Assembly: GCF_035046485.1 (NCBI RefSeq)
Contig: NC_085138.1
Location: forward strand, 18,977,440 to 19,041,439
Length of the DNA: 64,000 nucleotides
Reading direction: 5' to 3'
DNA from: Aedes albopictus
Lineage: Eukaryota > Arthropoda > Insecta > Diptera > Culicidae
Each line of letters starts with the position of its first letter. Within the stretch, counting starts at the first letter, position 1. The translations under genes and the position numbers were made by a program. Under the pieces are notes generated by a model. That model did no database searches and was not told where the DNA came from. It saw only the letters and a program-made list of their open reading frames with translations. Positions 37,301 through 46,300 of this stretch are shown one piece after another.

Positions 37301-40300
37301 CGCTGGAAACATCGACGCTGCTTCGCTGCTACTTATAATAGCGTGCAAAGTGATAAGGAAAGAGAAACAATCATCAAAAACAACAATTTCGTTTGAAATG
37401 TGTAATTTCTGAAATAAGCACTAGCAACACACGAGCCACACACCCGAAAATCAGGAGCAAGGTAGGGTGAACCGACCAGAAAGTGGGTACCAAAACGCGC
37501 CGTACCAAAAATGATGATGGGTGCAGCGGCGATGTACCGAGTTTGACAGCCATGTCACCCCACTGTTGGAATACGATTTCAGGTCGAAAGTTGCTGAACA
37601 TGTCTTTGAGGAGAATCACCCTGTAACCACAGAGGATATTCAGATTTTGCGAAATGTAACTTCACCTTGAAAATTGGACGTTGCTGAGAGCCTAGAGATA
37701 TACAAACAGGTACCTAACACGCTGTTGAATAAGGATCAAGGCAATGGCAGTTCGTGGCTTTTCAAATTATTACCCCCTAAGCACTCTCGTATGGCGTGCG
37801 TCTCATAATGTACCTGTGATACATGAACTTTGAACTTTGTTTACCTATCCTGTGCTGGAGGGAAATGTACCTATTCGGTGGTGGAGAAAATTTTACCTAT
37901 TCTATGGTGGAGGTTTATGAGGAATTCCACGGAGTCATGTCAGTCGATCCTGAGCGACCATTTCAAAAATATCTGAAACTTTGCACAGTTTTTCAATTTC
38001 ATATAAATCGCCATTTTTTGATATTAAACCTTCATATTCACTCACGACTAACTTTTCAAAAGGGTGTATGCGAAAATAGTTCTAAAATATTCTAAAAGCT
38101 GTACAGCAAAAACGGATTGTTCGATTGTTATAAATTTTTCAGCAAAGTTAGATAACTAAATGATGATTCCTTAGAAAATATACACTGTAAAAAATTTCTT
38201 TTTCTACTTTGAAAAAATATGATATTTGTCACAAAAACTCAAATATCTCAAAACCCTATCTTTTTACCAACTTCAATTTTTTAGGGGAAATGGCCCATTA
38301 TATCAGCTATCTACCATAAAATTTTGGTGATGGTAAACTGATAAACAAAAAAGTTATGACATTTCAAACATTTCACAATTTTTACATTTAGTAACAAAAA
38401 AAATTTTTTTCTGTGTAAATTATTTCGAGAATTATATTTTGATGCTGATTTTATTGTAAAGGCTACCGCCTGAATTAAACAAGTTGTTTTCATGATACTT
38501 TAGTTTGATTATTCGTAATTACTATAGTATCTATTTGAAACTTAGACGCGATCCAGTGTTGTGATCAAAAATATTGAGATTGTCATACTTTTTATTGTAC
38601 GTGACTGGTGAAAAATCCCTTGATAGTGTTGAAAAGCTGTTGATTATAAGAAAAATGGAATTGAATTTATTTTTAAGACAAAAGCTGTATAATAAAAGTT
38701 TTTTTATACGCGTATACGTCTAGTTTATCCGCAAAAAAAAATCCCTCTTACACACTTATTTCTGAATTGCCTGTACCGAACAGGCAATTCAGAAATAAGT
38801 GTGTAAGAGGGATTTTTTTTTGATTACCGAGTTCGGTAATTTTTTGACGAGATTATAACAGCAGTACGATCTCGGTAGTTTCGGTAATCGATTTTACTGA
38901 GGCTCAGTAAAACAACTGTCAAAATCGTATGGAAAAGGTAAACAATGCATTTTTGCTGAACGAGTTCGGTGCTCAGCAGTTTTAATCTCGTCAAAAAATT
39001 ACCGAACTCGGTAATCAAAATTAAGTGTGTAGAGAACAGACTTTATGATCGGAAGAATGCGAGTAACTTCAACAACAACAAATGCATGAGAGGTACATAC
39101 CACAGACAAACAGACGAAACGCCTAGAACAATTTTAGTGAAAATTCATCGCCCAGTTCACACTATCACCACCTGGTGGAAATGTTTCACGAAACACTGCG
39201 TTGTGCAATATCGTCATCAGAAGGCGCTAGTGTGAAACGTCAAACGCAAAGAAAAACGATGGGCGCTCTTCTTGTTATGAAAGCCACAACCAAGATTCAA
39301 AATGATCGTTGAAGGCGTGGTCAATGAAAATTTCGCCAGTGTTACGTTTGTTTGTCTGTATACATACCTGACAATGCTCACGAAAAAAACAAAAAAATAC
39401 TACCGCTATGAATATTAAAAATTGTATAGTATTTTTTTTCTTCAGCCACCAACACCAAACAAGTAAGTTAAAATTAATAAGTGATTTTGTTTATTATAAT
39501 CTAACGAACAAGATGAACAGTCGCTTTCTCAAAGGTCTTCAACTCAACGCTCTCTTGTAGACCGTTTGATGAAAAAAAATGTTCAAAAGAGTTACGAAAT
39601 CTCACCGAAAGCACCATAGATAAACTGAAAGAGACTGGTTATGCCCAAATGTCCACATTGTGTACAAAATTACGCATTTGCACGTCCTGCCGTCTAGAAT
39701 TTGACAAACGAGCCATCTGTATATCATCGGTAAAGCAGGGCGCAGGAAGTTCGAAAACGACAACAACTGAGAAATTGCCATCAGCGACATCTGTTTAAAC
39801 AATTTAATTACGCCCCTTTTCAAAAATGCCCTGTAATATTCTTCAACATCTATACCCATTTCAATATTTTTAACGTTGCAAAACACGCTTTCAACATTCA
39901 TCTTGAAGAAGAGGGAAAACACTTGTCCTCAAATGTAACAGCAAATTAATGAACAAACGACTAATGCGCGGAGGGCGTGATAAAATCGGAACATTACGGT
40001 ACATAGTATATTATATTATATGTATATATAATATATAATAAAAACAACTTGTTTTACTCACGCAAGGCCATTAACAATAAAATCAGCATCAAACTTCAAT
40101 TTCCGGCCGAAATAATTTACACTAAAAAAAATTATTACTAAATGTGAAAATTGTGAAATGTTTGAATTGTCATAACTTTTTTGTTTATTTTCATGGTAGA
40201 TTGCTAATACAATGGACCGTTTTCTCTAAAAAATTACGTTGGTAAAAAGATAGGGTTTTGAGATATTTGAGTTTTTGTGACAAAAATGATATTTTTTAAT

Positions 40301-43300
40301 GTTAAAAAAGATTTTTTTCACAGTGTATATTTTCTTAGGAATCGCCATTTAGTTATCTAACTTTGCTGAACAATAAAATCAGCATCAAATCGCGATTCCC
40401 GGCCGAAATAATTTACACAGAAAAATTTTTTTTATCAAATGTAAAAATTGTGAAATTTTTGAAATGTTATAACTTTTTTGTTTATTAGTTTACCATCACC
40501 AAATTTTTATGGTAGATTGCTAATACAATGGACCGTTTTCCCTAAAAAATTCAAGTTGGTAAAAAGATAGGGTTTTGAGATATTTGAGTTTTTGTGACAA
40601 AAATGATGTTTTTCAATGATAAAATAGATTTTTTTTCACAGTGTATATTTTCTTAGAAATCACCATTTAGCTATCTAACTTTGCTGAAAAATTCATAACA
40701 ATCGAACAATCCGTTTTTGCTGTGCATATTTTTGAATATTTTTGAACCATTTTCACATACACCCTTTTGAAAAGTTAGTCGTGGCTCTAAATAAAAATTT
40801 GATATCGAAAAATGGCGATTTAGATGGAACTGAAAAACTGTGCAAAGTTTCAGTTCAATAGAAAATCATGAATTAAAAATTTTCCTTAATTTTGATGCTG
40901 TTGCTTGGAATCGCTCTTATATAGATATAAGTTTTTGCATGCCGGGAAAAAAAAACTACCTAGAATTAAGTTACCTATTATTTTTACCTAAGATGTATGA
41001 AACGTGTAGAATGCGATGGATCTCTTCAGTCGAGTCAAGTACAAGACACTGAAGACGACCTTACAGCACCGACTAAACCGACGTGCCACTCGATTCCGAG
41101 ACTTGACCGAAAACATTACACGGTAAATTCAAATTGCAGTGATCGCTAGTGTCAAATTGAAAGTGACGTTTAGCCCGTCATGACATTTATACAGCCGGCG
41201 TCGCGGCGTCTTGATCAAACGCTGTGTAAACAAAAACACGTGATGGCCAGTATTGTCAATGTGTAGCTTCGTGTTGCCTCAGAATGGAGCATTACGGCAA
41301 TTACGGAATACTCAAGAATTTTAGGAAGCTAATTAAGGATGTTATATTAAATGCGTTAAATGTCCCAGCCTGAAAATAAATCCAAACATTGGTGGCTGTT
41401 ACCATCTGCATACCTACTACATTCCCATCCCCATTATGCAAGCGTCGTGACGATGATGCTCGTGCTGCCGTTTTAGTGACGCTGACTGGGCTGACTACTA
41501 TTTCAACTATTATTTGGAAAATGATAATCTCCCAGAAGTCAATGCTTATATGAATTAGGCCTAATAATAAATTGTTAACGCGATTTTTTTTTACTTACGG
41601 ATATTCCCCTAACAAGCCCAGGTTAATCATTATCATTAATTTAAAGTCAATAAAATGTTTAAATAAGTAGTAAACCAGATCTCTTAAGAACTGCAGATCC
41701 AAGAGATATGGTGGACTAGGTATGTAGAGTGCGATGAGAGGAATACGATTGACGTACTTTATCGTAGAGCCATCTTTAACATATGGACTGGACTGAATAC
41801 TGAAAGAAATTCTAATATAGGTTCGTCTGTGGGTTCGTTTTTTAACCTAACTTATACTTGAATCGAACTTGACAGTTTTCTCATGAGTTGTTATGTATTT
41901 CCCCGTGTATTTCAAACTTTGGTCAAACTGGAGCCTCAATATTGCAAAAACGGTTAAGCACGCTGTAATGATACTTATGTACCTCGTCACCCACTTCATG
42001 CAACTACATTAGTGGTCTAATAATACTTAGCGCGCTCGGCATAGTTCCATCATGCCGCTCAAAGTGTTGCCACAAATAATGCTTAGTTTGCGAAACCCAG
42101 TTATCTGGCTGATGGGGCATGGGAGCCTAAGCTTCAACTGTTAATGCAATCAGAGACTACTCAGACCTCGACTCAGACTTAGACGTGGGCGATCCAATAT
42201 GAAGGGTTATCCAAAACGCTCTGGAGAATTCCCAAAGCGCATTCTCATAATGCTAGTAAGCCTAAGATGCCATTAACAGGAGGAAAATGACAAGATAATA
42301 TAACATTATATGGTTTATGTAATGTAAACCAATACAACATAACAAAAGAGAAGCATTCCAAAACCATTTAATTAAATGTATAACCAGTAGTGAAACTACA
42401 ATTGAAAACAATATATTTACGGTACATTTTATTGTTTGAAACCATATGTGTACCATACAATGTACGGTTTATTAAAACCCACGTATCAGTATTTATAACA
42501 ATTCATTTACAATATAATGTATGGTTTTGCAAAAAAATATATATGGAGAAAAATATTTTTTTATATTGTTACGATACTTAACCACCCGTATAGTATATTG
42601 TAAAAATCTTATTTACAATATACTGTATTGGGTTCTACATTACATTTTATTGTTTTTGTATTTTTATTTTTACAGTGGTGTCTATTGTAAAAATATGGTT
42701 TTAAATAGTACTGTTACAATACAACGTTCGGTTTTTCTACTGTATTTTTTATTCGGGTATGGTGCTACAATGCAAAAGGATGGACAAGCATAAAATTGTA
42801 ACATGAATGCCATATTGGCTTTCAAGGGCAAAACAAAACATACTGTTACCCATCTTTGTTTCGGTAGTGCAACTACCGAACTGATGATGTTTACCTATTT
42901 TTACATACCTATCAACATAATCTGTTGGGGGAATTATTTTATTTTTCCTACTTACAACCCACATCCGACAATTTTTTTTAGTGGGAATGGTAGAACTTTC
43001 AATTCCCTTAGACGCACTTACATTAGTTTTGCATTTTGTTCCACCTTTTCCGTGAAAAATAAGATCCGGCTTGTGCAAGTGAGGAGTTGAGGTTAGAATT
43101 GTAGGATATTCTAGGTTAGATTTGCTATCCACTTCGCCTGAACGATTTTCAGACCCAGAAATATCGTACTTCTAATTAGTTTTCACTACCGTAAAAAATA
43201 CTGTTATGCTAAGAATAAACAGTTATACCTTCGGATCAAACTCATTTACTCGTAAATCTCAATCTGACTGTAAAAATAATGAATTTCTTTCCAATGTTTT

Positions 43301-46300
43301 GAAACCCCGAACGAATTTGACATTGCTTTCGGAAAGCATCATCACGACGACGACAACACTCCCAAGCGGTCGAATCGTCGTTTTGGGGGCGAATTGGAAT
43401 ATTATGTTTAATGGCATGTTATAAAAGATGGGGGCTTGGATGATTTTAGCCTCTTTTCTATTTGTGATCCTCAAAAGGATTTGTTAGTGCGCGCGTGTGT
43501 TAAATGTTATTTATTGAGGATCTTATATGTTATTAGTAAAACAAAAACGAGAAAAAAAGTAAAATCAACAAGAATATCGAAAGTGCGTTAAAGTCAAGTG
43601 TAAAAACGGTCCATGTTACGGGCCTTTTTCTGTTTGTGCTTCTTCCTGAGTTTCCACCAGGTTCATAACCTATAAGAAGATGCGTCCGGAAGATGATGCG
43701 TGCCAAAGCCTAGATTAGCCACGAGTTGCTTTCACGCTGAGCCCAGCGGAGTGTGTGTGTGTGTGCAGTTCTACAGCCGCCATTGACTAAAGCCGAAAGC
43801 GACGATCTTCATCTGGTTGGCACCCCGGCTCTCCTGACAGAAAGTGACGATCTTCACCCGGCCGGCTCCCCGGCTCTCCCAAGATACCGGAAAGGCCACT
43901 ACCCCGTTTAGTAGTCGACCGTGGCAACCCTATCGAGTCTACATCATCTGCTCGACGCAGGATCGATCACCAAACTGGACCAAGATCCATAGTGAGCCAG
44001 TACCACGAATTCAGCATGCACGTATGTACCCTAAATCTGTGACGTCACAAATAAAACCATTGTAAATAGAGCTTGCCTTAGGAGTAGTCCCTATAGGAAA
44101 GAGCAACCCTGAGTTGTAAGATTTTTCACCATCCTTGTTACGTTTTCCGGGTTCACAAAGGAACCACCAGTCCTTGTTGTATACCCCCCCCTCCTTTTTA
44201 TACTGGTCAATTCTGAGCCTGTACACCTCTGTCGGCAATATTCTTGTAATTTGCTCCTGCTTAGATTGGTCATTCATCGCTTTGTATATGGGTGTGTTAG
44301 AAATGCCTTCAACGACCCTGAAGATCCCTATCCCATGAGCTTCCGAGTTACAGGGCAGAACTCGATTTTTACAGCACTCATCGTAATTATCCAACTCGAC
44401 AAGCCTCGTTGTATAAATGTACGACTCGTGCTGTAAAAACCTTCATTCTGTACCTTGTTGCGTAAACTACTATTGTGCAATCGAATAAGATATGTGGCAG
44501 GTCTCCTACTATGTTACAAGAATCGCATAATGAGGATGCAATTAAACCCCAACTGTGTAATCTCTTTTTAGTGGCTGTATGTGATGATCTTACTCTAGAA
44601 AGTCTAATGACTTCAATGGTATTAAATGGCATTTGGTAAAACCATGGCTTATCGCTAAGCGAAATCAAAATTTTAAAATGATTAATACCTTTATCTTCTG
44701 AAATTATTTTGTATTTTCTATTCCAATCTTCTAATATTAAGTTTTTACAAGCAAGAATTACATCTCCTACTGTTAAACCAAATGGAAGGACTTTTTGTCT
44801 ATTTAAACTAAGTTTGGCAGCAGTATCTGCACGCTCATTACCTAAAATTCCAGTGTGACTGGGTATCCACTTAATCACTACTTTACTAATATCTGTTTTC
44901 TCTAAGAAGATATAAGGGGTTCTCTAGGGGTCTCCGCACGGGTATTCAGCATGACCATGCTGAGGGTGACGGGTTCGATTCCCGGTCGGTCCAGGATCTT
45001 TTCGTAAAAGGAAATTTCCTTGACTTCCTTGGGCATAGAGTATCTTCGTGCCTGCCACACGATATACACATGCAAAATGGTCATTGGCAGAGGAAGCTCT
45101 CAGTTAAAAACTGTGGAAGTGCTCATTGAACACTAAGCTGAGAAGCAGGCTTTGTCCCAGTGAGGACGTTACGCCAAGAAGAGGAGAGGAGAGGAGGGGT
45201 CTCCAGTTAGCCGGTTAAGGCTATGGCTCGCCAATCCGGAGACGGCGGGTTCGATTCCCGTTCCGGTCGGGAAAATTTTCTCGACTCCCTGGGCATCGTG
45301 TATAAAAAATACCACTAAAATATCCATGAAAATTTTTGGTTGGATTGTTAACCGATTTTATGCATTCTCCACAGTGTTACAAGAAACTTTGCACGAATTA
45401 CCTTATTGGTAGAATTTTTGAAAGAAGTTGAACAGTCTCAAAGTTCTGATGGAATCTCTGAAGCGGAACTTGCAAGATCCCTTAAAATTATGAGCCATCT
45501 TTGAATACATACAGTTAACTGATTTTCGAAACGCTGAACATATTTTAGTTCGAATAAGCCGTTCGAAAAACCAAGGAGGGGTAGTCCCCTTCACCTGCCT
45601 CCCTCTGTCAGCTTTCAATAATAAAGAGAAAAGCGAAATATCCTACCTTGTTGCTGTTGCTGATCCGAATCCACCACTCCATCCAGCACAATCCGATCGA
45701 CGCTGGAATTGTTCCTCGAATGTCTCATGTACGTTGGCTTTTCGCCCTTCTTGGCCTGAACGCAATTCCTCTCGATCGACCCAATTATGGTGAGCAGTGC
45801 GTCCATCGACAGGGTGTGCACACTGTAGATCGAGTGGGTCGCCGAAAGGGTGTTCTTGGACATGAGCTTCGTGAGATCCTCGAACAGATTGGTACAGTAG
45901 AGGTCACAGTCATAGTTGATGTAGAGTTCGGCGGCGAAGCCCGGGATCCGGAAGAGCTGCAGCAGATTGTCCAGGGCAAGCTCGCGAGCTTCGTACAGAA
46001 TCCGGGGGTTTTCGTTGACGATGATGTCCGTTAGCTTGGTTAGATAGTACTCCAGTTGGAATTTGAGCTGCGATCGTTGCGATTCGAACATCAGGAAGCA
46101 AAGCTGAAGATCTGCGGCGAAGATCGAGATGCGTTCCGTTGTTAGGAGGGAAAAGAGGTTCTTGCAGAGGTCGTCTTTCACGATGGTCAGCAGGGAATCG
46201 TATTTGCCGATGCTGTCGGCTCCGACCTCGAAGGTGACGGTTAGTAGCGTGAGGCCCATGTGGATCATCACGTCGGTGTTCTGCTTATCGAGTGGGTTGC

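Larger units (their letters stand above)
37936..40860. mobile_element. Second long foldback element (arms of 500 bp or more)
   Basis: Left arm about 37,936-38,463, with GAAACTTTGCACAGTTTTTC, AACTTTTCAAAAGGGTGTAT, CAAAAACGGATTGTTCG and AAAACTCAAATATCTCAAAA. It is complemented by the right arm 40,062-40,860. The right arm contains a tandem duplication of about 305 bp (about 40,068-40,371 and 40,372-40,690). The interior 38,464-40,061 holds two more hairpin structures and no convincing gene. Confidence 0.78.

Noticed and set aside
39602..39922. A 106-residue minus-strand gene in the second foldback
   Set aside because: No domain, no poly(A) signal in a sensible place, and it lies in repeat DNA.
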